From: Dipteronia dyeriana
Taxonomy: Eukaryota; Streptophyta; Magnoliopsida; Sapindales; Sapindaceae
Length of the DNA: 64,000 bases
Direction of reading: 5' to 3'
Assembly (NCBI GenBank): GCA_032871835.1
Contig: CM065299.1
Coordinates: 93,355,152-93,419,151, forward strand
The position numbers and the translations under genes are program-made. Position 1 is the stretch's first letter. Every line of letters starts with the position of its first letter. Positions 1 to 12,641 of the stretch are shown one piece after another. The notes beneath the pieces were generated by a model. That model was not told the origin of the DNA. It was given only the letters and a program-made list of their open reading frames with translations, and ran no database searches.

Positions 1-1531
1 TAACAATGTTTGTCAACGTTCTTATATTTGTCATGTTTTCAAGTGGTAAAATTTATAATGAATAGGAAAACCTAGTATTTTTAAAAAGACAAGGACTAAA
101 GACTATATTACTTATAAATGGGGTACAAAGTAATGTTTCATTAAAATATAGGGACCAAACTGTAATTCCCCTCCATTAAACTAACGAATATGGTATTGAA
201 ATAAAGAAAATCAAGAATAGAAATGGAAAGGCAGTGAGCACCTCTCCTGAGTGGAGATGGCAGCGAAATTTACGAAAAGCAAGAAAATAGTAGCGAAGAG
301 GAGGTGAGGAGGACCGGAGGAGAGGTCATTGGTGAGAGACTTTTGAGAGGCATGTAGTTGAATTCACTTTTGAGTATTGCCCCTGTAAAATTATGACTAG
401 TGTCTATATAAAGGTAAATTTATCCTAATCTTATTAATTTTTTAGGTAACTTTATCCCAATGGACATATGTTACGTATTTAGGTGCTCCCGAGCAAAAAT
501 GGAGGAGATATTTACACTTTAAAATGACTGCTTCTTTCTTGAATTGCGTGTAATCCCACCCTTATTATTGGGATAATCAATTAAACATGAGCTCACTTTT
601 GTGAACATTATCCCGTATGTATTATCTCAGTGATGATGTTTCAGACGTTGATTTGATAATGATTTACTACAAGATTATTTATGAGTCATGATTGTGTTTT
701 GATTAGGGATTTCAGAATAGAAATTGGAAATTTTTGGTATTATTGTTGAGAAGCAATGTGAAGAACAGAAAACAAAAAAAAACAAAATAAAAATATATTT
801 TTTTAATGAAGGTGGGTCTTACGATGGGAATCAGATGAAGGTAATCTGAAACTCACCTATTTTGATGAGAGGGTAATGTGATTCCCATGAGAAAAATAAA
901 AAACCCAAACTACTACCATATATGAGAATGCTTTGAGATTCTCATTTCTCTACAAAGATGCCATCATATCAAACGGTCCCTTATGGGGTAAGCATTACCC
1001 CCGTATGCATTACAACCCGTATGGATGATAACTGTTTCAAAATGGATAAATTTATCTCAAAAGATGACAGTGTTTGGATAAATTTACCTCTTCTATAGAT
1101 ACATACGATTCATACAGGAGTATTCCATCCTCAAGGAGGGTGGGTACAAATAGACTCATTAAACATTGACAAATCACCGCACTAATAATATAATTTACAA
1201 TACAGACAAATCTCATGGTGTATTGTAAATCAATAATATGAATACAATTTACAATACAATTCTTCCTTGTGGCAGGATTGTAGGAAGCTCATACTCTGAT
1301 AGTACATCATGTTAATATGAATCACTCACATGCCACACGTTATACTTGTTTTGTAATGATATATACAGGTACATATATAGTGATGGATCAATAGTATAAT
1401 TCCTACAATCAAGTTTTGATCTTAAAATCAAGCTACATGTCTAATGAAATCTGTTTTCAAATCTAATTTTTATTTACATTGTCTTTAGAATAGGAAAGAA
1501 CCACAATAACAATTACAAAGATCGTTGGCTA
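1..1531. other. AT-rich intergenic DNA, no gene recognised
   Basis: No coding region with family similarity is visible. A 16-codon reading frame rich in Lys/Arg (257-307) is followed by a possible splice donor (GTGAGG) and could be an orphan first exon, but nothing downstream supports it. The stretch at about 780-1000 carries the GGGTAAT / GATTCCCATGA type of sequence seen in many plant MITEs, but I could not define ends. Confidence 0.5.
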
Positions 1532-2400
1532 TCAACCCAATATCTCAACACTACCCCAAAAAACCTTGAGAACACTCAGATTGGAAACCGTTTTGGTGAG
1601 GATATTGACCACCCGATCCTCCGATCGAATCTTAGGCAACACCACAATTTTCTCATCTAATTTCTCTTTAATGAAGAATCTATCTGTCTCCACATGATTT
1701 ATACAATTATGTTGAACGGTTGAACCAGATTATATGGACAATATCACATGTTGCTTTATTATCATAATATAGTCTAATTGGTTGTCCAAGTCAAATCCAA
1801 CAGGAAGCCTTAGCCATAATACTTTACAAACTCCAAGTGCCATACCTCTAAATTCAACTTTTGCACTTGAACATGTAACAACATTTTGTTTTGTTTTTTT
1901 GTTTTTTTTTCTTTTCAATGTAACAAGATTACCGTGAAATATCCTGAAGCAGACCACTTGTCATCTAACTGTATACATATGTTGCTCTATAGGATATACT
2001 CTATGCGTAGGCCGGCGAGGTCTGACCTTGTGTTTGTTAAGTACATCAATCTTCATAAGAGTCTCCTGTATCTCCCTTTATCAACCGGCACCTGAATGTA
2101 CTCAACACATAATTTCAATCATTCACCAATGGTGCATTAGTTGGTTGACATGCTGACATACCCATTTCTAATAACAAAGCTAAGGTAAATTTTCTTTGAG
2201 AAAAAAAAAATCCCTTTATCAGATCGAGACACTTCAGCCTCAAGAAAATGTTTCAAGAGATTAAAGATCTTTTATTTCGAATTCTCTAGACAAGTAATCA
2301 TGTAGAGCCTTCCTTTCTTGTAACAACTGTGTCATCTACATATATACCGTAACAACCACCAAGATTGCTCACACTATCGTCGCTAGATATTTTGTTTCTG
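1532..2400 (-). pseudogene. Decayed Ty1/copia polyprotein remnant (RT end to RNase H)
   Basis: On the minus strand, short frames match a copia polyprotein in the right order. A reverse-transcriptase core like YVDD (as YMDD) lies near 2340. It is followed by a PVDKGRYRRL-like segment near 2070, by SSAKVEFRGMALGVC near 1830-1870 and by HNCINHVETDRFFIKEKLDEK near 1640-1710. The frame ends at a stop at 1532-1534. Many frameshifts and stops interrupt it, and no flanking LTRs were found, so this is an old truncated fragment. The hAT-like element that follows appears to have inserted beside or into it. Confidence 0.75.
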
Positions 2401-2413
2401 TTTGGGCTCTGCG

Positions 2414-3196
2414 ACAAGACATGACACCGATGATTCCGGTTTCAAGGGAACTACAACCGGGACCGGAACCTTCGGTCCGGTTCTTCCGATTCCACCGGTT
2501 CGGAATTTTTTTTTAATTAAAAAAAAAAAACCAAAATCCCGAATTCCCACCTACACCTGAAATACCCAAAATACCAAAATCCCTAATCACCTTCATCAGA
2601 CATCAGTTCAAACACATACACAACTCCAATACAAACCCAAAATCACGCACACATATCATTACACATTTACACCAAAGTTACCTGTCAAAACTCAAACACA
2701 CACCACCACAAACTCAAAACCCACCACCACTCAATCCCACACATCCACCGACCAGCGACCACCATCTCCTCTCTCTCGTTCGATCCAAGCAAGAAGAAAA
2801 AGAAAGATGAAAGAAGAAGATGATGATGATCGATCTGCCGGAACCGTGGTGGAGTGATGGATCAGACTGATCAGTGACGATGGTTGAGTGGTGGATCGGT
2901 GGTGGTCAGTGGCCGGTGGGTCTGTTAGTGAGTGTGTGTGAGAGAGAGACGTGAGATGGTGAGAAATTGAAAGAGACAAAGAACGTGATACTGTGAGAGA
3001 GAGATCAGAGATATCAGAATATCTGATCTTATTTTTCTTTAAAAAATAATAATTCTGTTTTGGTGGAACCGTTCGGTTCGAACCGGACGGTTTTACCAAA
3101 ACAGAACCGCGGTTCCGATTCAGAATCGAAAATCCCAATTCGGTTACAGTTTTGTCCGTATCCATTCCGGTTCGAATTGAACCGCCGCAATGTATA
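2414..3196. mobile_element. Non-autonomous hAT-like element
   Basis: Both ends are rich in AACCGG/GGTTCG words, the same flavour as the ends of the hAT transposon at 53.2-56.4 kb. The segment is bounded by CTCTGCG at 2407-2413 and again at 3197-3203. That is a 7-bp direct repeat, or 8 bp with one mismatch, which fits a hAT target-site duplication. The end sequences are only weakly inverted (AGACATGAC against ATACATTGC). The interior (about 2560-3010) is C-rich with CACCAC and GAGA tracts and looks like captured host promoter/5'UTR DNA. The 165-codon antisense frame inside is low complexity and not credited as a gene. Confidence 0.55.
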
Positions 3197-3203
3197 CTCT
3201 GCG

Positions 3204-5509
3204 TTACGGCTTCAGAGGGTTGGTCCAACCTCTGTCTAGGATCTTAAAGAATTTTTTGGACGAAACATCTCAATATTAATGGTAGTTGATTTTCTGAGGT
3301 TTTTTCTTTTTTGATTATATAATATATATATACTTTTATTCCCTTATTTGATATCAACTTGTTGTCTGTTTTGAATATCAACAGAAGAGAGATAACAGAA
3401 GAATAAGGGGCAGATCCACGGTAGAGATCAGGTAGGAAAAAAAATAAAATAAATCTGTGTATATTATATATATACATATTTGTTAAGAAAAGTTATCAAT
3501 CAATGCTGTTAGTATAGGTGCTATCTTTCTTTTCAAACTAGAAGTTTATGGTTTGTGGGAGAATTGCTTCTAGATTTGCTATAAAAAGAAAAAAAATAGT
3601 GTGAAAACCAAAAGTAATTTTATTGTATTTTGTAAACCGTACTTAAAATAAGTAATTTGATTTATTTTGTGTGATCATAAATATATTATAAAATAAATAA
3701 TTTATTTTATTTTTATGTGACCATAAATTTATTATAAAATAAATAAATAAAAATTTGTTAAAAAATATATAATTTTACTTTAATATTTTTTTTTTATCTA
3801 TTGCTATATATATTGTGAATGTATCAAAAAAATTAGTAAAATTTGATTCAAGGATTTATGAGATTGTACAATTGAAATGGACAACAAAAGATCCTAAATA
3901 GCAAAGTATATATTATAATAAATTGTAAATAAATGTTAAGTGCGTGTTTTATTACGTGGTAAATTTCATAAAAGGCAAGGGATAAAATAGAAAGTTTGAA
4001 AAAAAGTCATTAATAAGAGTATTGGGTATCTTTTCATTTCTGTTTCTTAGGAAACTGATTTCTAAAAGTATCAATTTGTAGCTTCTTAATTTGTGCTGTG
4101 GGGGAAGCCAAAAGAGACCAAAAGCACTTCCTAAATTTTTTACCAAACATCTTAGCCAACTTCAGAAGCACTTTTTGCTCTAAAAGCAGTCTGAGAAGCA
4201 ATCCCAAACTGAGTCTAATACATTTTTTTTATGTTTTATTTATTTTATCATCTTTTCGATTCATTTTCTCTTTTTTTTTATGTCTTATTTATTTTAATTT
4301 TTTTTCCGATTTATTTTCTCTATTCCGTCGTTGACAATTTCTTAACTACCGTTAATTTACGTTTACTTAAATTCAAATTTTTTATATTAAATTATATATT
4401 ATTATTTCAAATAGTTTTAATTTGACATGCTTAACACGTCCGATCAATAAACCCTAAAATCTCTGATTTTACTTTATTGGATTAAAATAGTCAATATATT
4501 ACTATGATTTATTTTATTTTATCCTTAGTATTTTTCTTTATTTAATAGTTTTAATTTTTTAAAAACCAATAAATCAATAATTTACCAATAATTTGAAGAA
4601 TAAAAAAGTAAAAAACATGTCTAGTAACAGTTATTAATAAATTATTTTTGTATGAATTTAAATTGAATTCATTATAAATTTAAAACAAAATTTCTTATTA
4701 TAAAATTAGAGAGTAATTTATTCTTTTTTTTTTCATTGTTTATATTGTTTTTCTTGTTATTATTATTTATTTTTTATTATTTTTTTAATGTAAGATTATT
4801 TAGTGAATAAGTGTTTATTTATTTTATTTTATCTAAAAACAAAACTGTTTTACTATAATCTTAGTTTTTCATTATTTTTTCATGTAATTACAATTTTAAT
4901 TTATTCAAATACCCTACTCGATTAAAATTTCTAGATCCATTGCCAGTATTGAATAATAACCTGCTATCATATACTTGGGTTTTCGCGTGGGTCTTATGCT
5001 GGCAATGCTTGATTCCGTGCATAATTTTCATGGCGACCATTTAAGTTGCAAACCGGTCTTTTTCTCTTTCTAAATTAATATCTTTTGAGGTTCCATATAT
5101 AATGGGTTTTTCTTTTTTGGTTTTCAATAACTTGTTATGGCAGGTTAATTTAAGAACTCATATAACATTTAATGTCAATAAATTTTTTGAATAGCCTAAC
5201 ATTACTCTATTTTACACGTGGTCTGCTCTTTTAGTAGCTGCAGGCGGAGGGAAGATGGTAATGGTATTGTTGTGCACTTTGTAATACAAAAAGGTCTATA
5301 CTTCCGTGTTTTGTGTATATGTAGAGAAATTATGTGCAGTTTTCTATTAAGAAGGTCTTTTATTCGATCGACACAAACAGCATCAACCAACAGAAAAAAT
5401 AAAAGCGGCCCATGTCACACTAGAAGTGTCTAAACAAATGTCAGCCCAATAAGTGATGGATTATTACAAACAACAGAACAACATTCTCCTCCGACATAAT
5501 GACATCCTT
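3204..5509. other. AT-rich intergenic DNA and 3' flank of the GRAM gene
   Basis: Very AT-rich sequence with homopolymer tracts and TAAAATAAATAAA-type repeats. No reading frame shows family similarity. The part close to 5510 is expected to hold the 3'UTR of the minus-strand GRAM-domain gene. Confidence 0.5.
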
Positions 5510-7717
5510 TTACCAACGTAGAAATATGTTGGATTTCTCCAGAAGGGACACTGAGTTTTGCAAAGGCAAAGCCTCAGTTAAAGTCTTGAGTGCCTTGTCA
5601 TAAGATATAAACCCCATAAACCAAAATTCATAACCATCTCTGGTCACTGTATGGATGTACTTCTCTGAAGGATTCAATCTGTTTGCACTAGGATTGACTG
5701 CTCTCAGCTTATCAAGGTCCACCACCACCTATGCATTCACACACATTCCATATCAATATTACAAATCTGTAGTTGCAAAGAACAATTCAAAATACGAAAC
5801 AATTCTGAAAATTTTAATCTCTTTATCAGCTCAACTCATGCCTTAACCTTGATAACTTGAAACGGTGAAAAATTAACAGCCAATGTCATAAACACTCAGT
5901 TAAATGGGGGTTCAACCTAACTCTGCAACTTTGAGCAGCGTACTACAAGTTAACGAGAGGACGACCAATCAATCAAAACCCTTTAAAGCAAGATCAATGG
6001 CCAATTGGTTCATTGACAATGATAGGTGCATCGGTGCATCCTTTTCTATGCCCAGGTCCATTTACTAAATAGCAAGGTACAGAACACTATATTGAAGCAA
6101 TGTGAAAGACCAGAATTCAAACTACTGTAATATTGAAAAGCACGAAAGATAATGAGCTATCATATAAAAGATGTCAATTTAAAACACTCCACCAATTCCA
6201 TAAAGACTGAGTTCCTCATACCTTGTTATACATCCACTCCTGCTGCCCTGAGGAAGAATAATGACAGAGAGGATAATCACTACGAAAAGCCATTCTTTTA
6301 GAAGATATATAAAGTGTTCCAATCACAGGTCCTGTGGAAGTTGATAGATAGCAAGCATATGCCTTTAAGAGCTTCTCTCCCGGTAATATCTGAAATTCTT
6401 GTTGGAACACCTTCTCGTGCCCTCCTTCTGTAAGTACCTTTGTGCCTTGAGCAAGCCTTGCCATTGCGGCATCAGTGAGCCTAGAGCTGACCCTGACTAT
6501 TGTCAAACAACATAACAAGTTAGAATCCAACATGTTGCTGAAACAGCCTATAGAAATATTTGGATCATGAAATCAAAGAACAACCATCATGATTTCCACC
6601 AAGATGGAAATTTATTCACCAAGCACTTAAAATCAGGGATGTATATCCAGCTAAAGATTAGTACAAGAGCCCCACTAGTATACAAACCTCAATGCTATTT
6701 CTACAAAATCTAGACAATTTTTTCTCTCTTAAGCAGATCCAAAAGTCTAATGAGAGAATAACATAGAAGATAAGAGGAAGGGATTCCTTCTAACTAAAAT
6801 AAAATATTGTAAGGGAAGAAAAATGCAATGACATATGACAGAAGCTAATAATATTTGTGTCAAACCAGGAAGGATGATTTAAGGACTTGAAAGAATATTT
6901 CAGCCAATTCGAAGCTCCAACGAAGGAACGACTCACTAACGAAACAGAATTAACTAATCAAGGTTAGTCTTATAGCTAATGTATATACCTTTAGAGAGGA
7001 GGTTTCAGTTGCAGGATCTTAGTTTATGCCATCTGATAATCAGTTTCGTAACCCGACTGGATAATTCCTACACCTTTAGAACTAGTAACTGGCTAAATAT
7101 ATGCATAAACTGTAGACAGTAATCCAAAAAGACACCTTGTTTCAGATGTTCATAAAACAACTAAATGAAAATCAGATAAAAAAAAAGTGTATATTAATGA
7201 TGCAATCACACAAACATACAAGGGCCACAACTATACAAGCAGCTTACACTTACAAAAAAAAAACAATAGAAAACAAGAAATGCAGGGACCACAACAATTT
7301 TCAGGTTAGGTTTTTATAACTCTCAAGCACAGATATTACAATCAATGTTACAAAAAATTGGTGTGAATTGCTATTAAACAGTTGATCATAAAACACCTAA
7401 AAAAACTAAAAAAGAAAGCCTTTTGAAATAAGCATGAAAAGAAAAGACTTACGGTGATTCCAGACGTTGTCAGCAATAGTCTCTGCTCTTCTGGAGACAT
7501 CATCAACCTTTTTCCCACATCGGTTCAACATTTCACATACTGTAGTACCCATCGGCTCTGTAAAACCAAACACCCATTTTCTCAATATATAACAACAATC
7601 AATTCATTAATTAAAATTTCTCAAAAAAAAAAAAAAAACCCTAAACTCACTCTTGCCAGATGCGGGAACAGGAGGAGAAAGATAGAGGTAGGGGTTGTTT
7701 CCATAGTTGGAATTCAT
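5510..7717 (-). CDS. GEM-like (ABA-responsive) GRAM-domain protein
   Basis: Four coding exons on the minus strand: 7717-7651, 7557-7453, 6496-6222 and 5728-5510, giving 221 aa. All introns are GT..AG and phases close. The start is the ATG in MNSNYGNNPY, the first in frame. A short Pro/Tyr-rich N-terminus leads into a GKKVDDVSRRAETIADNVW segment (about 33-54), then LTDAAMARLAQG (64-75), then the GRAM domain with GGHEKVFQQEF, CYLSTSTGPVIGTLYIS and the C-terminal NPSEKYIHTV and EFWFMGF motifs. This is the signature of the plant GEM/GER family, which binds lipids and regulates cell fate and ABA responses. The protein is shorter than GEM itself, as it lacks a long N-terminal extension, so it is close to the short FIP1-type members. 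The gene is divergent from the NFRKB-like gene to its right. I am sure of the family and unsure of the exact orthologue. Confidence 0.9.
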
Positions 7718-8459
7718 GTTTTTGGGGTCGAAGATGAAACCAGGCGTTCAATGTCAACTGGGTGGTACAGTGTTTTTGACTAGTGGTTTTGGTAACCCAA
7801 AGCAAAGAATCGGTTCTTCCTCGTGACGATGGCGACAGGCTGAGGCTTTGAGCCAAACAAATAGAGATAGAATGGAATCAGAATTGGCGTCACTGTTTTG
7901 GCATATGCTTTAAAGCACTTGGCAGAGACAAGAGAACCCACCACCACAATTCCATTTGCAGCTCTATTATATATCAACCGTAAATCGTGGGAAACACAGT
8001 GTCGTTGTGACCTGTCGAGACTTGAGACTCGAGAGTAGGTGAGGTTCTGAGGAGAAAGTTCAAACTAACTTCTCTAAACTAAGCTAGTAGTATGTCGTTT
8101 TCGAGCTTGCGTCCATGGTTTTTTTGTTGGCTTATAGCTCGTGGCAAGATCCGTTTCGAACCCTACGGTCCATAGTCCATACACAAGCCATTTTTTGTTT
8201 TTTAATACACCAAACCTGATCAAATTTGAATCATCTAATCAATTTTGATAAAACGTTGAATTAATTTTATTTATATCTAACCGTATTGAGTTAAATACAC
8301 TGGTGACTGGTGACTCGACCCATCATCTTTTAGCATGCAAAGATGTGTTATAACTTTTTAATCAAAAGAAACCCGCACTTTACGGTACCCGTACCGGTGA
8401 ATACGCTGTTAAGCGATAAATAAATAAATAATAATTGGGTTGGGTGGTGAGTGAGCGAG
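7718..8459. promoter_or_regulatory. Divergent promoter region, GRAM gene and NFRKB-like gene
   Basis: Gap between the minus-strand GRAM start and the probable 5' end of the NFRKB-like transcript. A TATA-like stretch (ATTATATATC) lies at about 7967-7976 for the minus-strand gene. At 8448-8468 a tandem GAGC run precedes a GA-rich leader. Promoter limits are inferred. Confidence 0.35.
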
Positions 8460-9497
8460 CGAGCGAGTGATAGAGAGTGTTGTTACTGTACTTGGTCTGG
8501 ACAGAGAAAAGAATGACAATACTGTTGTTTCAGACTTTGATATCGACCCACAAGACCAACTGTGAAAAGAGCAAGAAGCCAAAAAGAAAAAAGAAAAAAG
8601 AAAAAAAAAGAAAAAGAAAAAAACAATAAAGTGAAAACGTAGACAAATAAATCGAACATTGAAATTGGATGAAGCAGATTCTCAAGCGATGAAAGTACTC
8701 CATCCAAGGTAATTACTCAATTCTATTGCCTTTTGTTAGCTTCCAATTCAATCTCTCATCTTGCTCAATTGCTGTCCGATCAAGTCAATTCTTCATTTTT
8801 GTGAGCCAAAAAAAAAAAGGGGGCTTTCTTTCTCTTTGGGGTTTGTTTGATTTTGTTAACAATTTGCTACTCCATAGGTTGAATCATTGAAGAATCTCTG
8901 TTTTGACACCAAGTTTGAGGATTTAATTTACAGGAAAATTAGTACTAGTTAGATCTCACAGGATGTTGTAATTCATATTTCATCTGCTCTTGCTGTCTTT
9001 TAAGTGGTTTTATGGTGTGTCAAGTTTGTTCAATTAAACTAGTCAGAAGATTGTTAGATGTGGGTGTTCAAATATTGTGGCACCTGAATTACTGGACAAT
9101 GTGGAGATACAATTCTATTGAATTTGTGAGAATTTTGCATCCATGGATACGAATTTACTGTTTGCATGATATGATATGATCAACATGCCGTGCAATCTTC
9201 AAAGTTCTTGAGAGTTTCAGGTTGTTAACAACCGTGATTGTATCACATAATTTATAAGCCAGTTTCAAGTTATATGTACCACATTGTTTTTTAACTACAG
9301 ATAGATTAATTATTCCGCCTCTGATAGTCCAAGTCTAGGAACTGGAATCTTATAGTTAGTCAAACAATTCATGCACGTTTTGATGTGCAAAATCTGTCTT
9401 CTTAACAGGGAATCTTTCTTCTGGCAATCAATATTTGACATTGGCAATTTTGATATCTTCATATGACTAGCTTAGACTCACAACCCTTTTCTTGTCA
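8460..9497 (+). other. Probable 5'UTR with leader intron of the NFRKB-like gene
   Basis: An A/G-only tract (about 8573-8627) and a leader end at CCAAG followed by GTAATTACTC near 8710, a good donor. A plausible acceptor is CTTCTTAACAG at about 9398-9408, which would place a leader intron of about 700 bp ahead of the single coding exon. Leader introns are common in this sort of plant gene. The boundaries are inferred from splice motifs only. Confidence 0.4.
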
Positions 9498-11246
9498 ATG
9501 GGCATCGTTAAGACTGGCCAGCGAGGAGGCAGTAGCTTCTGCAAAGAAAGTTCTAGCTCCATTGGCAAAGATATGAAGATGGAAAAGCACCCCGTCCTTG
9601 ATGTAGACTTAGAGGATGATTCTGATGATTATGAGCTGGCAGAAGTTAACTGTGAGTTAGGCTTGGTGGAAGGTCAGCTGTGCAATATACCATATGAACT
9701 TTATGATCTGCCAAATTTAAAGGAAATATTATCTATAGAAACATGGAATTCATGTTTAACAGAGGAAGAAAGGTTCTGTCTGTCAGCTTACCTTCCGGAT
9801 ATGGGCCAGCAGACTTTTTGCTTGACAATGAAGGAGCTCCTTGGTGGTAGTGATATGTATTTTGACAGTCCCTTAGATACATTTTTCAAAAGATTGAAAG
9901 GTGGATTTTATCTTCCCAATGTGGCTTCCTTTAGAGAATGTTTGCAATTTTTGCAACGGAGAAAGTATTATCATTCATTAAGATCTTACCATGACAATAT
10001 GGCAGAAATGTTCAAAGAGATGAGCAGACTGTGGAACCAGTGTGAAAAGACTGTTGGTGTTGAGGGAAGAATTTATAAGTGGAGAACAAGGCGACAAAAA
10101 AGGGGCAAGACTTTGCTTGATCTCAACTCAATTCCTGAAGATGGTGACTTGCTAGGTGAGTGGACTAATTCAGATGCAGCACTGCACCATTTATCAAAGA
10201 AAACAAACCCTTTGGGTAGCAAGAGAGCAAATAATTCCTTTTCCTCTCAATCTCCCGATGGAATGAAATTTGTTACTCCAAATTGCAATGCAAAGGGGGT
10301 TCTAAAGTTAAGGTCACCTTCAAATTGTTCACTCCAAAATCACAATCCAAAATTAACTTCAAGTGACTTATTGGAACAATGTCGATCTGAACCGAAGGGT
10401 CTACTAAAAGTAGTGCCTAAAGTTCCTTCCATTGGATTAGAACATTCGAAGGTTGTGCTGAGACAACCACAACCTAACTTTCTGGGAAGTAACAAAGGTT
10501 TAGTTGATCACAGAATCTCTTCTTTGCCAGTTTCTGTATACTTGAGGGATATATGTGGCCTAGGTGAATCCCCTTTCCTACGGCAGATAGCTGGTGATAA
10601 TGAAGTTCATACACTTCTTGGGCAGTCGAAATGTGTACTGAATCGGCAAGAAAGTCCCATAAGAATCCGTAGATATCCAGAGGGTTCTACTTCGATGAGA
10701 AAGATAAAGAGGGAAGCAAATCCATCATCTGATGGCATTGCTGATTTAGGAGGAAAAAAGCTGTTTAGAACTTCTAATGTTGAATACGAGTCATTAATGG
10801 ATGCAAAGAGATCTAATGTTGGGGCTAAAGCTTGGTGGCAAAATTTGGGTACCGGAAGTAATGGTATTTCTGTGAGTTCCATAGCACAGTTACCTCTTAA
10901 AGATCCATGCTACAAGAGTGAGCGGCAGATAAAACCCACGCGAGAAGAGCATATTACTGTACATCCAGAAAATCCAGACATAGCCTCAAGAATTTCGGAT
11001 GTTGACATTGGAAAGCAGAAAATACAAGTGGCATCTTCTTCAGATCAAATGAAGGGACAAAGTGATGCCAGTGTCAAAAACCCAGAGAAGCTTTTTGGTA
11101 AACCCAGTGTTTCAAAGGGATTTAAAGATGACCTTGCTCTTCCTTTGACGTACAAGCGAAGGAAAGCTCTAGCAAAGCACAACACCTATGAGTATGGCAA
11201 GCCACTAACAACAGGAGCTGATTTCAACTCTGCAGGCCCAAAATAG
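9498..11246 (+). CDS. NFRKB: NFRKB-like protein (putative INO80-complex subunit)
   Basis: One uninterrupted coding exon of 582 aa. The start chosen is the ATG of MGIVKTGQRG; the two codons in frame upstream begin with TTG and are not used. After an acidic segment (DVDLEDDSDDYELAEV, about 35-50) comes the conserved N-terminal region with LYDLPNLKEILSIETWN, LTEEERFCLSAYLPDM and FFKRLKGGFY (about 66-140), typical of NFRKB proteins and their DEUBAD-like fold. A basic RTRRQKRGK stretch follows at about 196-204. The remaining two thirds is Ser-rich and disordered, with a late YKRRKALAK basic motif that could serve as a nuclear signal. In animals NFRKB is a nuclear subunit of the INO80 remodeller and contacts UCH37; the plant role is inferred from family. 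The protein is shorter than animal NFRKB, as is usual for this plant group. Confidence 0.85.
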   Translation: MGIVKTGQRGGSSFCKESSSSIGKDMKMEKHPVLDVDLEDDSDDYELAEVNCELGLVEGQLCNIPYELYDLPNLKEILSIETWNSCLTEEERFCLSAYLPDMGQQTFCLTMKELLGGSDMYFDSPLDTFFKRLKGGFYLPNVASFRECLQFLQRRKYYHSLRSYHDNMAEMFKEMSRLWNQCEKTVGVEGRIYKWRTRRQKRGKTLLDLNSIPEDGDLLGEWTNSDAALHHLSKKTNPLGSKRANNSFSSQSPDGMKFVTPNCNAKGVLKLRSPSNCSLQNHNPKLTSSDLLEQCRSEPKGLLKVVPKVPSIGLEHSKVVLRQPQPNFLGSNKGLVDHRISSLPVSVYLRDICGLGESPFLRQIAGDNEVHTLLGQSKCVLNRQESPIRIRRYPEGSTSMRKIKREANPSSDGIADLGGKKLFRTSNVEYESLMDAKRSNVGAKAWWQNLGTGSNGISVSSIAQLPLKDPCYKSERQIKPTREEHITVHPENPDIASRISDVDIGKQKIQVASSSDQMKGQSDASVKNPEKLFGKPSVSKGFKDDLALPLTYKRRKALAKHNTYEYGKPLTTGADFNSAGPK

Positions 11247-12630
11247 TCGAATCAATATATAGTGCGTGTGCAAAAGCAGGGAAGATTAGTTCATGGGGTG
11301 GAAGGATACACCCTCGGAAAAGGTACTTTGAGCAATGGTTTATGAACTAAAGTAGGTATATTTTTGCTAATATCAAACTTCATCTAAGGTTTCTACATAA
11401 TCACTTGTGTATTACATCCTTCTTTTTATGTGTATATCAATGTATATGATGAAAAAATGACCCATCTATGGGTAATGTTGTCTATGAACAAAGTGTCGTG
11501 ACTTCCCGTCATTATATAATTCACCCAACTAGAAAATGTGTGTGTACGGACACACAAGCGCAAAGACATATATTCTAGTTGGTCGAGTAACTTGTAAGTC
11601 TACATTTTGCCATTGGTTATTAAGGGATTACTCCAAGTTAGAAAAAAGGTAACATGCCACTGCAATGTTCAGTTGTGAAATCACTTATGTTTTGTTGGTT
11701 ATTGCGTGTGTGATGTTTGATTTCAAGTAGTGGTGAAATTTATTTCCTCTTTTTAGACTTTGTTGTGGAATGTCAATAGAACTGTCAACCAAAATTCAAA
11801 AAATTTGCTAGCATTTCTTGGAATAGATTTAGATTTGTTCTTTGCCATGGATTTATAACACTATTATATCCTTGTTTAAACCAACTATGACATATATCAA
11901 ACTTCTTCCTAAATTAATATAGGTTGAGCTAAATCCGTGGACACCTGTAAAAGTTTCCATGGATTTATGAGGTTTGCTGTATTATGTTTGCCTCTGTGTC
12001 AATATCATGTATATCATAATCTAGTTCCTTTTACTATGAACTTATTTCTTCTCTACGTTGCTGTTCCCCTTGCATTATACCTGCTGATTTGAGTTAAAAC
12101 AAGTCTATGAAATCTGGATTCTTTACGTGTCTGCACGCTAGCCTCAGCTCTCTTATGGCAATTAGTATGGAGATGGAATTTGGGTCTTTAAATAAGGTCT
12201 GTCCTTGTAGAGACTGGGTGAAATAGAATGCACTGCTAGACATTTCTTCATTGAAAATCATGGTCATTAGAGTCTTTAAGAGAATAGTGTTTTAGCTTCT
12301 TGAACATTTGATGGAAACTGTGGACGTTTGATCTATAATCTATTGTAATTACAATCAATTTCTGGCTCGAGTTCAAAATGATTTAAATTTTTGAAACGGA
12401 GAACTATAAGCTAAATGGGTTCTTCATCAAATTGAACACATTCCACTTCTTCGATGATACAATACTTCCATTATTTTATGTTCAACCTTATCGATTTTTT
12501 TTTTTATAAAATAATTTTCCAATCGACATTGTATAAAGATCTGGTATTAATACATAGCTAAAATAAAATAAAAAATAAAAGTTTTTTTAATTTTATTTTA
12601 TTTTTCTTTTTAATGTCCGATGCGGTTGGC
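11247..12630. other. 3' flank of NFRKB-like gene and intergenic DNA
   Basis: The first few hundred bases probably hold the 3'UTR, with several TTTATGTGTATAT-like and AATAAA-poor AT-rich blocks. No other coding region is recognisable. Confidence 0.45.
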
Positions 12631-12641
12631 GTATAAAAAAA

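Noticed and set aside
2731..3228. 165-codon minus-strand frame with His/Ser/Thr repeats
   Set aside because: Low-complexity translation of the AACCGG/GAGA-rich hAT-like element; no domain and crosses the element's right limit.
10607..10882. 91-codon antisense frame in the NFRKB-like exon
   Set aside because: Shadow of the coding strand, no motif.
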